Assembly: GCF_011694815.1 (NCBI RefSeq)
Contig: NZ_CP050177.1
Location: 434,001 to 498,000 of the forward strand
Reading direction: 5' to 3'
DNA: 64,000 bases
Origin: Streptomyces liangshanensis
GTDB taxonomy: Bacteria; Actinomycetota; Actinomycetes; Streptomycetales; Streptomycetaceae
A program made the position numbers and the translations under genes. Shown here piece by piece: positions 43,030 through 51,658 of this stretch; the first letter of the stretch is position 1, and each line of letters begins with the position of its first letter. The notes under the pieces were generated by a model. The model saw nothing but the letters and a program-made list of their open reading frames with translations. It was not told the DNA's origin and made no database searches.

Positions 43030-44202
43030 ATGACAACGATCTACGGTGAGGCGGCGGCCGGGTTCGAGGCCGTCGGGGAAGCGTTCGCGGCGAACTTCGA
43101 CAAGAACGGGGACGTCGGCGCCTCCGTATGCGTGTACCAGGACGGCCGCCCGGTGGTGGACCTGTGGGGCGGTGTCGCCGATCCCGGGACCGGGCGGCCA
43201 TGGGCGCACGACACACTGCAACTGGTGTACTCGGCGACGAAGGGCGTGACCGCGACCGCGGCCCACCTCCTCGTCCAGCGCGGCGCCCTGGACCTGGACG
43301 CGCCTGTCGCCCGCTACTGGCCCGAGTTCGCCGCTCACGGCAAGGCCGACATTCCCGTGCGCTGGTTGCTGTCCCATCAGGCCGGCCTCGCCGCCCTGGA
43401 CCGGCCGGTGCCGCTGGCGGAGGCGTTGGCCTGGCATCCGATGGCGGCCGCCCTGGCGGCGCAGCGTCCGCTGTGGACTCCGGGGACCGCGCACGGCTAC
43501 CACGGCCGGACCTGGGGCTGGCTGGCGGGCGAGGTGATCCGCCGGGTGTCGGGCCGCACGGTGGGGCGGTTCTTCGCCGAGGAGATCGCCGCGCCGCTGG
43601 CCCTGGACTTCTACATCGGGCTTCCGGACGACCGGCGCGAGCGGGTCAGCCGCATGGTCTATCCGCAGCCGGACGTCGATCTCGGCGCCGTACCGCTGGA
43701 GGCGCTTCCCGAGGAGATCCGGCCCCTGGTCGCGGCCATGCGTGACCCGGACTCGCTCACCAACAGGGCCTTCGCCGTCACCGATCCGGTCGAGATCGAC
43801 TTCAACTCCCCCGACGTGCAGGCCGCGGAGATCCCGGCCTCGAACGGCATCGGCACCGCCCAGGCCCTGGCGCGCATGTACGCCGCGCTGATCGGCGAGG
43901 TGGACGGCGTGCGCCTCCTCAGCCAGGACACCGTGGCGGCCGCGACCGAGGAACAGGCCGCGGGCATGGACCGGGTGATGATGATGCCGACCCGCTTCAG
44001 CGCGGGATACATGCTGCCGACCGAGGCCACCCCCCTGACCTCCCCGCACGCCTTCGGTCACCCCGGCCGGGGCGGTTCCCTCGCCTTCGCCGATCCCGAG
44101 CACGGCATCGCCTTCGGGTACGTCATGAACAGCGTCGTCGAGGGCGCGAACGACGTGCGGGCGACGTCGCTGGTGGAGGCGCTGCGGGACTCGCTGGGCT
44201 AG
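43030..44202 (+). CDS. serine hydrolase, beta-lactamase/EstB type
   Basis: 390 residues from ATG at 43030. Seen: the catalytic SxxK in QLVYSATKGVTATA (Ser about residue 77), the Tyr of HGYHGRTWGW (position of Tyr-x-Asn, with Gly for Asn) and HPGRGGSLAFAD replacing the KTG box (HxG). This is the class C beta-lactamase-like esterase family (EstB, LovD). Members hydrolyse or transfer short acyl groups; not a resistance enzyme as far as can be told. No signal peptide, so cytoplasmic. No recognisable operon. Its stop overlaps the LysR remnant on the other strand. Confidence 0.89.
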   Translation: MTTIYGEAAAGFEAVGEAFAANFDKNGDVGASVCVYQDGRPVVDLWGGVADPGTGRPWAHDTLQLVYSATKGVTATAAHLLVQRGALDLDAPVARYWPEFAAHGKADIPVRWLLSHQAGLAALDRPVPLAEALAWHPMAAALAAQRPLWTPGTAHGYHGRTWGWLAGEVIRRVSGRTVGRFFAEEIAAPLALDFYIGLPDDRRERVSRMVYPQPDVDLGAVPLEALPEEIRPLVAAMRDPDSLTNRAFAVTDPVEIDFNSPDVQAAEIPASNGIGTAQALARMYAALIGEVDGVRLLSQDTVAAATEEQAAGMDRVMMMPTRFSAGYMLPTEATPLTSPHAFGHPGRGGSLAFADPEHGIAFGYVMNSVVEGANDVRATSLVEALRDSLG

Positions 44203-44504
44203 GACACCGCGACCTCCCGCGCGGCGGCGAGGTAGGCGAGCACCAGGGCGCGTGTGTCGTCCCAGTGGGCGGCCACGGCCAGTTGGGACGGGGAGATGCC
44301 CCGTACCGGCACCGCGATCATGCCGTCCCGGACGACCAGCGGAGCGTTACGGCTCGCCGGCAGCGCCACCCTCTGGCCGCCGACGACCGCCTCGTGGGTC
44401 TCCTCGGGGTCGGACGTGGCCCGCGCCGCCAGGGGGTGTCCGTCCGGCAGCGCGACCCACCGCGGCTCGCGGGCAGCAGCCCGCGGCCCGGGCTGGTGGA
44501 CAGC
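44199..44504 (-). pseudogene. LysR regulator remnant, C-terminus only
   Basis: Reverse-strand reading gives REPRWVALPDGHPLAARATS, VVGGQRVALPASRNAPLV, ISPSQLAVAAHWDDTRALVL, the end of a LysR substrate-binding domain. No helix-turn-helix or start is present. The sequence between HPLAARA and TSDPEE is shorter than in relatives, suggesting a further in-frame loss. It meets the broken SDR gene head to head at about 44500. Confidence 0.6.
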
Positions 44505-45113
44505 GGTTTCGGGCGGGCCATCGCGGAGGCCGCGGTCGCCGCCGGTGACACGGTGATCGGCACCGCCCGGCGGACCGGAGCCCTGGCCCGCTACGGCAGG
44601 GTGTCCGTGCTGGTGAACAACGCCGGCCGGACGCAGGTGGAGGCGTTCGAGGAGACCACCGACCGGGAGCTGCGCGACCTGTTCGAACTCCACGTGTTCG
44701 GCCCGGCGCGGCTGACCCGGGCGCTGCTGCCGCAGATGAGGGAACGGCGCGGTGGGTCGGTCGTGAACATCAGCAGCTTCGGCGGGCAGCTGTCGTTCGC
44801 CGGGTTCTCCGCGTACAGCGCGACCAAGGCGGCACTGGAGCAGCTGTCGGAGGGCCTGGCCGACGAGGTGGCGCCGTTCGGCATCAAGGTGCTGATCGTG
44901 GTGCCCGGCGCGTTCCGTACCAACCTGTTCGGCAAGGGCGCGGCGTACTTCTCCGTGGAGAACCCGGCGTACACAGAGAAGGTCAGCGCGACCCGGCGGA
45001 CGGTACGGGGCGGCGACGCGGTCGACTTCCTGACCGCACACCTGGAGTCCGTGCGGGCCGAACTCACCGAGTGGGAGGGGGTCTCCCGGGGGACGGACTT
45101 CGACACGGAGTGA
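44505..45113 (+). pseudogene. SDR oxidoreductase remnant with missing N-terminus and internal gaps
   Basis: Frame opens within SGFGRAIAEAAVAAGDTVIG without the preceding strand and glycine start (TGASSG). Then GTARRTGALARYGRVSVLVN jumps directly to the NNAG region, about 30 residues short, and near the end RRTVRGGDAVDFL lacks about 30 more relative to the usual SDR. The catalytic SAYSATKAALEQLSEG is intact. The gaps keep the frame. With the LysR remnant it forms a deletion scar: in an intact state LysR and SDR would have been divergent. An in-frame start at 44265 exists but would add the LysR shadow. Confidence 0.66.
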
Positions 45114-45190
45114 CGGCCTAACGGACGCCCCGGGGCAGAGAGCGATCCGCGCCCGTCGGCCGCCGACTGATCCGCTGTGGTACGCGGGAG

Positions 45191-45215
45191 CGGCCCGCAC
45201 CGGTGGTGCGGGCCG
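45191..45215. terminator. terminator between SDR remnant and MFS gene
   Basis: 11-bp perfect stem (45191-45201 with 45205-45215) and a 3-base loop, between two convergent genes; may serve both strands. Confidence 0.7.
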
Positions 45216-45232
45216 TCCCTGTGCGTCCCGTC

Positions 45233-46489
45233 TCACCGGGAGGGGCGTCCGCGCAGTGCCGCGACGGCCCAGATGGCGAAGCCCAGCGAGGCCATGGCCG
45301 TACCGAGCACGGTGACGCCGGACCAGCCCCTCTCGTCGTAAGCGAGGCCGCTGAGGCCGGAGCCGGTCGCGCCGCCCACGAACACCGTCGTCATGAACAC
45401 CGTCGTCACACGAGCGCGCGCGTCCGGGCGGAGCGTGTAGATCTCGCGCTGGCTGAGCACGATGTGGCACTGCACCGCGATGTCGAGGAGGACCGCCGCC
45501 ACGGCGAGGAGTACGAGGTTTCCCGCCCAGATGCCGGCCAGCACCATGGACACGGCGGCCAGCGCGAGGGCGATCCCGCTCGCGGACCGGCCGAGACCGC
45601 GGTCGCCGAGGCGCCCGGCGACGGGAGCGCCGATCGCCCCCGCGGCGCCCACGAGCGCGAACAGCCCGATGCCGACCTGACCCAGGTGTTCCCGGTGATC
45701 CAACTGCACGGCGACCGAGGTCCAGAAGGCGCTGAACGCACCGAAGACCAGGGCCTGGGTGATCGCGCGCCGCCGCAGGACGGACTCCTCGCGCGCGAGC
45801 CGGACGATCGAGGCCAGCAGCGCCGGATAGCTTCCACCGCTGCTCGGACCGCGCCGGGGAAGAATCCTCGCGAGTACGACGGCGAGCGCGGCCAGCAGGC
45901 CGGCCGAGATGAGGTAGATCGCGCGCCACCCCCACGCCGCCGCCACCAGGCTGGACACGGTGCGGGCCAGCAGGATGCCGAGGAGCAGACCGGTCATCAC
46001 GTTGCCGACCACGGCTCCGCGTTCGCCGGCCGACGACGTGTTGGCCACGAAGGCGATGAGAATCTGGGCGACGACCGAGGTCATGCCCAGGACCACCGCG
46101 GCCGCGAGGAACGGCCCGAACCCCGGGGACAGGCCCGCGGCCAGCGCGGCGAGCGCCGTGACGAGCAGCATGCGCGGGACGAGCCGGCGATTCTCCACGA
46201 GGTCCCCGAGGGGAAGCAGGAGGGCCAGGCCGAGCGCGTACCCGATCTGGCCCAGGGTGATCGCGAGCGCCGTGCGCCCCTCGCTGACCCCGAAGGCGGC
46301 CGCGATCGGGGTCACCAGAGGCTGGGCGTAGTAGATGTTCGCCACGGCGATGCCACAGGCCAGTGCGAGGACGAGGATCAGGCCTCGGGGCCGCGCGACC
46401 GGCGTAACCGGGGCGTGCGACCGCGGCGGGTCCGGTGCGACGCCGGCCTCCACCGTGGCGCCCACGGGGGATGTGTCCCTGTCAGACAT
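45233..46489 (-). CDS. MFS transporter of the LysR-linked operon
   Basis: 418 residues from ATG at 46489 (GAAGGAAG upstream). The longer frame through the dehydrogenase gene is a shadow. Twelve membrane segments: the first is LILVLALACGIAVANIYYAQ then PLVTPIAAAFGVSE, typical of the YnfM/AraJ-like exporter group; motif A region LLLPLGDLVENRRLVPRM; GNVMTGLLLGILLARTVSSL in helix 5. Role: export or uptake of a small molecule. As the last of three genes (hydrolase, dehydrogenase, MFS) it probably carries the substrate or product of that short pathway. Confidence 0.89.
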   Translation of the reverse strand: MSDRDTSPVGATVEAGVAPDPPRSHAPVTPVARPRGLILVLALACGIAVANIYYAQPLVTPIAAAFGVSEGRTALAITLGQIGYALGLALLLPLGDLVENRRLVPRMLLVTALAALAAGLSPGFGPFLAAAVVLGMTSVVAQILIAFVANTSSAGERGAVVGNVMTGLLLGILLARTVSSLVAAAWGWRAIYLISAGLLAALAVVLARILPRRGPSSGGSYPALLASIVRLAREESVLRRRAITQALVFGAFSAFWTSVAVQLDHREHLGQVGIGLFALVGAAGAIGAPVAGRLGDRGLGRSASGIALALAAVSMVLAGIWAGNLVLLAVAAVLLDIAVQCHIVLSQREIYTLRPDARARVTTVFMTTVFVGGATGSGLSGLAYDERGWSGVTVLGTAMASLGFAIWAVAALRGRPSR

Positions 46490-46566
46490 GACTTCCTTCT
46501 TCGGTCGTCCCCGTCCGGCACTCCCGCTCACGGAGCGCGGAGAACCAGGCGCGGTGGGTCCCGCTC

Positions 46567-48036
46567 TCATCGGAGGGTGGTGGCGACGTACTTGGTCTCC
46601 AGGTACTCGTCGATGCCGGTCGGGCCACCCTCTCGACCGAGTCCGGACTGCTTGACACCGCCGAACGGCGCCGCCGGGTTCGCCACCACGCCCTGGTTCA
46701 GGCCGACCATGCCGGTCTCCAGGCGTTCCGAGACGCGCAGCGCACGGTTCAGGTCGCTGGTGTACAGGTAGGCCACGAGGCCGAACTCGGTGTCGTTCGC
46801 CTCCCGTACCGCCTCGTCCTCGGTGTCGAAGACGGTGATGGGCGCGACGGGGCCGAAGATCTCCTCGGCCAGCAGGCGTGTGCCGGGAGGTACGTCGGTG
46901 AGCACCGTGGCGGGGTAGAAGTGGCCGGGCCCCGGCTCCGGGGCTCCGCCCGTCAGGACCCGCGCGCCGCGGCGTACGGCTTCGGACACCAGGCCGTCGA
47001 CCTTCTCCACGGCAACCGCGCTGATCAGGGGTCCCAGCCTGACGTCGTCCCGCGTGCCACGGCCCAGCGGCAGGGCGGCGGCCCGGGCGCTGAGGCGGCT
47101 CGCGAACTCGTCCGCGACACCGCGCTGGACGAGGAAGCGGTTGGCCGAGACACATGCCTCGCCCGCGTTGCGCATCTTGGCCAGGAGCGCGCCTTCGACG
47201 GCCTCGTCGAGATCGGCGTCGTCGAAGACCACGAAAGGCGCGTTGCCCCCCAGTTCCATCGAGGTGCGCAGCACGTGCTCCGCGCATTGCCTCAGCAGGC
47301 GGCGGCCGACGGCCGTGGAGCCGGTGAAGGACAGCTTGCGCGCCCGCCCGTCCAGGATGAGGGGTTCGACGACGGCTCCGGCGGCGGTCGTGGTGATCAC
47401 GTTCAGGACGCCGGCGGGCACTCCGGCGTCGGCGAGCACCTGCGTGAGCGCCAGGGCGGTCAGCGGTGTCTGGTCGGCGGGTTTGAGGACCACCGTGCAG
47501 CCGGCGGCCAACGCGGGGCCGATCTTGCGGGTCGCCATGGCCAGCGGGAAGTTCCACGGTGTGATGAGCAGTACGGGTCCGACGGGCTGGCGCATGACCA
47601 GGACGCGGCCTCCGTTGCCGGCCGGCGCGGTCCCGTACCCGCCGTCGACGCGCACGGCCTCCTCGGAGAACCAGCGCAGGAACTCGGCGGCGTAGGCCAC
47701 TTCGCCGCGCGACTCCGCCAACGGCCGGCCCATCTCCAGGGTCATGAGCAGCGCCAGTTCCTCGGTGCGGTCGACCAGACCCTGGTACGCGCGGCGCAGG
47801 ATCTCGCCCCGCTCGCGGGGAGCCGTGGCCGCCCAGGCCGGCTGGGCCCGCGCCGCGGCGTCCAGTGCGGCCAGTCCGTCGGAGGGCGACGCGTCGGCAA
47901 CCCGGGCCAGCTCCTTCCCGGTGGCCGGGTCCTCCACGCCGAAGGTGCGGCCGCCGGCGGCGGTCAGCCAACGCCCGTCGAGGTACAGGTCCTTGGCGAC
48001 GGCGGCGATGACGCTCTGCTCGGTGACGATGCTCAT
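46567..48036 (-). CDS. succinate-semialdehyde dehydrogenase-like aldehyde dehydrogenase
   Basis: 489 residues. Seen: ITPWNFPLAMATRKIGPALA with catalytic Asn162, VLKPADQTPLTAL, FTGSTAVGRRLLRQ (Rossmann), Glu261 in MELGGNAPFVVFD, nucleophile Cys295 in GEACVSANR, and EEIFGPVAPITVFD. These are the landmarks of the ALDH superfamily; LEMGRPLAESRGEV and GGVKQSGLGREGG are typical of GabD-type succinate-semialdehyde dehydrogenases. NAD(P)-dependent oxidation of a semialdehyde to the acid in the cytoplasm. It lies 31 bases after the hydrolase gene and 77 before the MFS gene, so all three form an operon divergent from LysR. Confidence 0.92.
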   Translation of the reverse strand: MSIVTEQSVIAAVAKDLYLDGRWLTAAGGRTFGVEDPATGKELARVADASPSDGLAALDAAARAQPAWAATAPRERGEILRRAYQGLVDRTEELALLMTLEMGRPLAESRGEVAYAAEFLRWFSEEAVRVDGGYGTAPAGNGGRVLVMRQPVGPVLLITPWNFPLAMATRKIGPALAAGCTVVLKPADQTPLTALALTQVLADAGVPAGVLNVITTTAAGAVVEPLILDGRARKLSFTGSTAVGRRLLRQCAEHVLRTSMELGGNAPFVVFDDADLDEAVEGALLAKMRNAGEACVSANRFLVQRGVADEFASRLSARAAALPLGRGTRDDVRLGPLISAVAVEKVDGLVSEAVRRGARVLTGGAPEPGPGHFYPATVLTDVPPGTRLLAEEIFGPVAPITVFDTEDEAVREANDTEFGLVAYLYTSDLNRALRVSERLETGMVGLNQGVVANPAAPFGGVKQSGLGREGGPTGIDEYLETKYVATTLR

Positions 48037-48067
48037 GGTGTCTCCGTTTCCGTGCTCGACGCCGCCG

Positions 48068-49021
48068 TCAGCGGTTGGTGTTCAGGCGTTCGGTGTTCAG
48101 GCGCTCGGTGTTCAGGTGCTTGGCGAGGAAGTCGGCGGCGGCCGAGGAAGCGGCCTCGAACTGCTTGACGTACGGGTCGAAGTGGCCGCCGGGGATGAGG
48201 CGCAGCTCCTTGGGCTCCCGGGCCCTGCCGTACGCCTCGAGCTGGAGGTCGGTGCCGGACAGGGTGTCGTCGTCCCCCACGATCATCAGGAGCGGACGCG
48301 GGCTGACCATCTCGATGTACGAACCGGCGTTGTAGGCGCGGCTCCACTCCCCGGAACGTACGGTCACCTCGTTCCGGTACGAGGGGGCGACGGCGGTGTC
48401 GTTCAGGAAGAACTCCAGCGCGTCCGGGGCGGTGTAGACGGGGCCCTCCGACGGGTCGCCCGCGACCGGGCGCGTCCGGGCGGGCTCGCCGCTCATCCGG
48501 GCCAGGCGCTCGGCGGCGAAGGCGCGTCCCAGGTCGCCGATCTGCGCCATCGGCGTACGCCGCCACCCCGTTTCGACGCCGTTCATCGCCGGGACCTGGG
48601 CCACGACCGCTTTCACCCGCAGGTCGGTGGCGCCCACCACGACGGCGTGCGCCCCGCTGTAGCTGGTGCCCCACACCCCGAGGCGGTCCGCGTCCACCTC
48701 CGGCAGCGTCGACAGGAACGTCAGCGCGTGCCGGTAGTCCTCGATCTGACGCCAGGGGTCGATCTCCTGACGGGGCGTGCCGTCGCTGGCCCCGAAGTTG
48801 CGGTGGTCGTAGAGGAGCACGGAGAGCCCCGACGCGGCGAAGCGCTCGGCGAAACGGTCGAGGTAGACCTCCTTGACCAGGGAGAAGCCGTGGGTCATCA
48901 CGACCGCGGGCCCGGGGGCGCCCTGGCGGTCGGCGGCCGGGTAGAACCAGCCGCGCAACGTCGTTCCGTCGGCGTCGAACGCGACGTCCCGACGCTCGGT
49001 GCCGGCGGTGGGGTCAGTCAT
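48068..49021 (-). CDS. alpha/beta hydrolase with tandem C-terminal repeats
   Basis: 317 residues from ATG at 49021 (GAGGAGAG upstream). Seen: VVMTHGFSLVKEVYLDRFAE (oxyanion loop), VLLYDHRNFGASDG, the nucleophile elbow GVWGTSYSGAHA (Ser about residue 125 in GTSYSG), MIVGDDDTLSG with the acid, and GGHFDPYV with the catalytic His. YcjY-like/xylan-esterase-like hydrolase group; substrate probably an ester, lactone or acyl compound. The C-terminus is LNTERLNTERLNTNR, encoded by three 15-bp repeats (see repeat entry). First gene of the LysR-linked operon. Confidence 0.89.
   Translation of the reverse strand: MTDPTAGTERRDVAFDADGTTLRGWFYPAADRQGAPGPAVVMTHGFSLVKEVYLDRFAERFAASGLSVLLYDHRNFGASDGTPRQEIDPWRQIEDYRHALTFLSTLPEVDADRLGVWGTSYSGAHAVVVGATDLRVKAVVAQVPAMNGVETGWRRTPMAQIGDLGRAFAAERLARMSGEPARTRPVAGDPSEGPVYTAPDALEFFLNDTAVAPSYRNEVTVRSGEWSRAYNAGSYIEMVSPRPLLMIVGDDDTLSGTDLQLEAYGRAREPKELRLIPGGHFDPYVKQFEAASSAAADFLAKHLNTERLNTERLNTNR
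48077..48121 (-). repeat. three 15-bp tandem repeats in hydrolase C-terminus
   Basis: Units 48077-48091, 48092-48106 and 48107-48121 (ggtgttcaggcgttc and two near copies) encode the LNTER pentapeptide repeats. In-frame, so copy number can vary without frameshift. Confidence 0.85.
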
Positions 49022-49107
49022 GGGGCTCTCCTCGAAGCTGAAGGCGCGGCACCGGTTTCCGGGCCACACACCCAGCCTCGGGCCGCCCGCGCGATAAGGC
49101 AAAGACC

Positions 49108-49135
49108 GTTTCCGTCTAGGACGAATAAGGGAAAC
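49108..49135. promoter_or_regulatory. candidate LysR operator
   Basis: gtttcc (49108-49113) and ggaaac (49130-49135) form an inverted repeat with a 16-base spacer in the gap between the divergent LysR and hydrolase genes. LysR dimers bind such sites in the divergent promoter region. Confidence 0.37.
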
Positions 49136-49150
49136 TGATAGCTTTGCGGT

Positions 49151-50038
49151 ATGGAACTTCGGACGTTGGGATACTTCGTCGCCGTCGCGGAGGAGGAGTC
49201 CTTCAGCCGCGCCGCCGAGCGGTGCCGGGTCGCGCAGCCCGCCGTGAGCCAGCAGATCCGCAGCCTTGAGCGGGAGCTGGGCGAGCAGCTGTTCGAGCGG
49301 CGGCCGCGGTCGGTGGTGCTCACCCCGGCCGGCCGCGTCCTCATGCCCTACGCGAGGGACGCGCTGGCCGCCGTCGCTTCGGCCAAGGCGGAGTTCGCCG
49401 CCCGTGAGGGCGTGCTGACCGGTGACCTGACCCTCGGGAGTGTCGACGGCGTCGAGATCACTCCCCTGCCCCGCATGCTCGGCACCTTCCGGAGCCGCTA
49501 TCCCGACGTGACCGTACGTCTCGTGGGCGGCACCAGCTCCGCGCTGCTCGACCAGGTCCGCCACGGCGCGCTCGACGCCGCCGCCATCGCTCATCCGCTC
49601 CAGCCGCTGGAGGACTCCCTCGGCCATCGCACGCTCCTGCGCGACGAGATCGTCGCCGTCGTGCGGCGCGACCGCCGGGAGGCCCGCCAGACCTCGATCA
49701 CGCTGCAGGAACTGGCCGGCACGGCGCTGATCAGTTACGGGCCGGACAACGGCCTGCACCCGGCCATCGACGAGGCCTTCCGGCGCGCGGATCTGAGGTT
49801 CGCCCCGGCGTACGCCACGAACGACGTCGCGCTCCTGGTGGCCCTGGCCGTGGAGGGGGTGGGGATCGCGGTCGCGGCGGGGGCCGACCCGGAGGTGCAC
49901 CTCGACCCGCGGGTGATCGCCGTTCCCGTCACGCCGCGCATCCCGTACCGGAAGGTGCTGGTGTGGCGCCGCGTACCTGCTCCGGCCGCCCCGCTGCGCG
50001 CGCTGCTGGCGCTGTCGGAACCGTACCTGGCGGAGTGA
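49151..50038 (+). CDS. LysR-family regulator of the hydrolase operon
   Basis: 295 residues. N-terminal HTH 1-65: LRTLGYFVAVAEEESFSRAA, VAQPAVSQQIRSLERELGEQ, LFERRPRSVVLTPAGRVL. The effector domain follows: LTLGSVDGVEITPLPRMLGT, DVTVRLVGGTSSALLDQV, ALDAAAIAHP, GIAVAAGADPEVHLDP. No ribosome site at the ATG. LysR regulators usually activate a divergent operon in response to a pathway metabolite, so the target is the hydrolase-dehydrogenase-MFS operon starting at 49021. The intergenic dyad supports this. Confidence 0.92.
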   Translation: MELRTLGYFVAVAEEESFSRAAERCRVAQPAVSQQIRSLERELGEQLFERRPRSVVLTPAGRVLMPYARDALAAVASAKAEFAAREGVLTGDLTLGSVDGVEITPLPRMLGTFRSRYPDVTVRLVGGTSSALLDQVRHGALDAAAIAHPLQPLEDSLGHRTLLRDEIVAVVRRDRREARQTSITLQELAGTALISYGPDNGLHPAIDEAFRRADLRFAPAYATNDVALLVALAVEGVGIAVAAGADPEVHLDPRVIAVPVTPRIPYRKVLVWRRVPAPAAPLRALLALSEPYLAE

Positions 50039-50069
50039 ACCGCCCGGGCGGGTGACGCGCGGTTCGTTG

Positions 50070-50101
50070 GAGTAGTCTCTAATGAATAGAGGAGCATACT
50101 C
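50070..50101. promoter_or_regulatory. dyad upstream of LLM oxidoreductase
   Basis: ctcta-N5-tagag (50077-50091) within an outer gagta ... tactc (50070-50074 and 50097-50101) in the gap before the LLM gene. AT-rich relative to the surroundings. A good place for the neighbouring TetR to bind. Confidence 0.32.
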
Positions 50102-50122
50102 TGACGAGAAGGGAAATCTCGC

Positions 50123-50977
50123 ATGAAGACAGGCATGGGGCTGCCCAATTCGGTGCGCAACGTCCGGGCAGAAACGATTCCCCGATGGGCCGCACAGGCC
50201 GAGGCGGCGGGGTTCTCCTCGGTGGGAACCACCGGTCGCTTCACCTACCCCGGGGTCATGGACCTCGCCGCGCTCGCGGTGGCCGCCGGCGCGACCAGCA
50301 CCGTGGGTCTCATCTCCACCGTCCTGGTCGCTCCCGCGTGGCCGGCCGCCCTCCTCGCCAAACACGTCGCGGGCATCAACGAGATGTCCGGCGGCCGCCT
50401 CACCCTGGGAATCGGCGTCGGCAGCCGCCCGGACGACTTCATGGTCGAGGGGCTCGGCACGGAAGGACGGGGGGCGCGACTCGAACGTGACATCGCCGTC
50501 TACCGGGACATCTGGAGCGGCGAGCCGAGCGACGGGACGGACGGGCCGGCGGTCCCCTCGGGCACCCGGCAGGTCCCGTTGCTCTTCGGCGGATACTCCG
50601 CCAAGACCTTCAGCCGCATGGCACGCTTCGGCGACGGCTACATAGGCTCCGTCACCCCTGAGCGCGTCGCCGCGGCCTTTGAGTCCGCCAGGTCCGCCTG
50701 GCGGGACGCAGGCCGGGCCGGGGCGCCGCGGCTCGTGGCGGTCACCTATTTCGGCTTCGAGGAGTACGCCGACGAAGCCCGCGCCAACACCCTCGACTAC
50801 TACCGGTCGGCCGGAGCCGACATCGCGAAGAGGGCGGCGGACTCCATGGCCACCTCCGACCACGCCATCCGCGCGACCCGGGACGCCTACGAGGCGGCGG
50901 GAGCGGACGAACTGATCTTCTTCCCGGCCGTCGACAGGATCGATCAGGTCGCGCGCCTCGCGGACCTCGTGCTCTGA
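50123..50977 (+). CDS. LLM-class flavin-dependent oxidoreductase
   Basis: 284 residues. Luciferase-like monooxygenase fold: GMGLPNSVRNVRAETIPRWA at the start, VGTTGRFTYPGVMDLAALAV, VGLISTVLVAPAWPAALLAK, HVAGINEMSGGRLTLGIGVG then SRPDDF, PLLFGGYSAKTFSRMARFGD. These TIM-barrel enzymes use FMN or F420, and F420 is common in actinomycetes; which one is used here is undecided. Role: oxidation or reduction of an unknown substrate. The ribosome site GAAGGG precedes ATG 50123. Tail-to-tail with TetR (33-base gap), whose dyad lies upstream. Confidence 0.89.
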   Translation: MKTGMGLPNSVRNVRAETIPRWAAQAEAAGFSSVGTTGRFTYPGVMDLAALAVAAGATSTVGLISTVLVAPAWPAALLAKHVAGINEMSGGRLTLGIGVGSRPDDFMVEGLGTEGRGARLERDIAVYRDIWSGEPSDGTDGPAVPSGTRQVPLLFGGYSAKTFSRMARFGDGYIGSVTPERVAAAFESARSAWRDAGRAGAPRLVAVTYFGFEEYADEARANTLDYYRSAGADIAKRAADSMATSDHAIRATRDAYEAAGADELIFFPAVDRIDQVARLADLVL

Positions 50978-51010
50978 TCCGGTCCTCCGCTGCCCGAGCG
51001 GCCCGGAAGG

Positions 51011-51658
51011 CTACGCGAGGATGGCCCGCTTGGCCGACGCCGCGAGCCATTCCTCCGCGCGCCCGAACTCCCAGCCGCGTTCCCCGACCAGAGCGAACCA
51101 CGCGCCCTGACCGAGGTAGAACCAGAGCAGGTCGACAACGTCCCCGGGCCCCAGATCGGACCGGACACCCGTCAGGGACACCAAGCGGTCCGCCACCTTC
51201 TCCAGAGCGAGGAGGTAGGCGGACATCCCTTTGTCCAGGACCGCGCCGGCGGAGGGTTCGGCCGGGCCCCGATGCAGCAGACCGTAAAGGACGGTCCAAT
51301 GCTGCTCATGGGCCATCCGCGTGCCGGCCGCCACGATATCGATGATCTCGGACGGATCTTCGCTTTCGCTCACCGCGAGCAAGGACTGCCGCGCGACGGA
51401 ACCCTGGATGGCGGGCGCGATGATCGCCCCCAGAATGGCCGACTTGCCGCCCGCACTGCTGTACACGGTCTGTGGGGCGACCCCCGCGGCCCTGGCGATA
51501 TCACTGACCGTCACATCGTCATAGCCTCGGGAGAGGAAGAGTTCGGTCGCCGCCTGGATGATGGCGGCATGAGTGGCGGCGGCCCCCTCGGCCCTGCGGG
51601 GAGATTTGTAGGCTTTCAATCCCTCTACCTTTTCCTGTGGAATGCCGGCTCCACCCAC
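51011..51658 (-). CDS. TetR-family regulator next to LLM gene
   Basis: 215 residues from GTG at 51658; TTG at 51619 with AGAGGG is an alternative start that removes 13 residues. HTH about 25-72: THAAIIQAATELFLSRGYDD, VTVSDIARAAGVAPQTVYSS, AGGKSAILGAIIAP. The C-terminal domain is helical (WTVLYGLLHRGPAEPSAGAV, VVDLLWFYLGQGAWFALVGE). The motif VYSSAGGKSAIL replaces the usual VYRHFPSKEAL. Convergent with the LLM gene, whose upstream dyad is its likely target, but self-regulation is possible. Confidence 0.87.
   Translation of the reverse strand: MGGAGIPQEKVEGLKAYKSPRRAEGAAATHAAIIQAATELFLSRGYDDVTVSDIARAAGVAPQTVYSSAGGKSAILGAIIAPAIQGSVARQSLLAVSESEDPSEIIDIVAAGTRMAHEQHWTVLYGLLHRGPAEPSAGAVLDKGMSAYLLALEKVADRLVSLTGVRSDLGPGDVVDLLWFYLGQGAWFALVGERGWEFGRAEEWLAASAKRAILA

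Noticed and set aside
42100-44202. A 700-residue plus-strand frame reaching over the symporter
   Set aside because: The first 310 codons are antisense to the symporter; the real hydrolase starts at 43030.
45233-47971. A 912-residue minus-strand frame joining the dehydrogenase and MFS regions
   Set aside because: Only its last 418 residues are protein-like; the first half is the wrong frame of the ALDH gene, and ATG 46489 has a good ribosome site.
48068-50863. A 931-residue minus-strand frame over the hydrolase, LysR and LLM genes
   Set aside because: Only the part from 49021 is a real gene; the rest is antisense to LysR and LLM.
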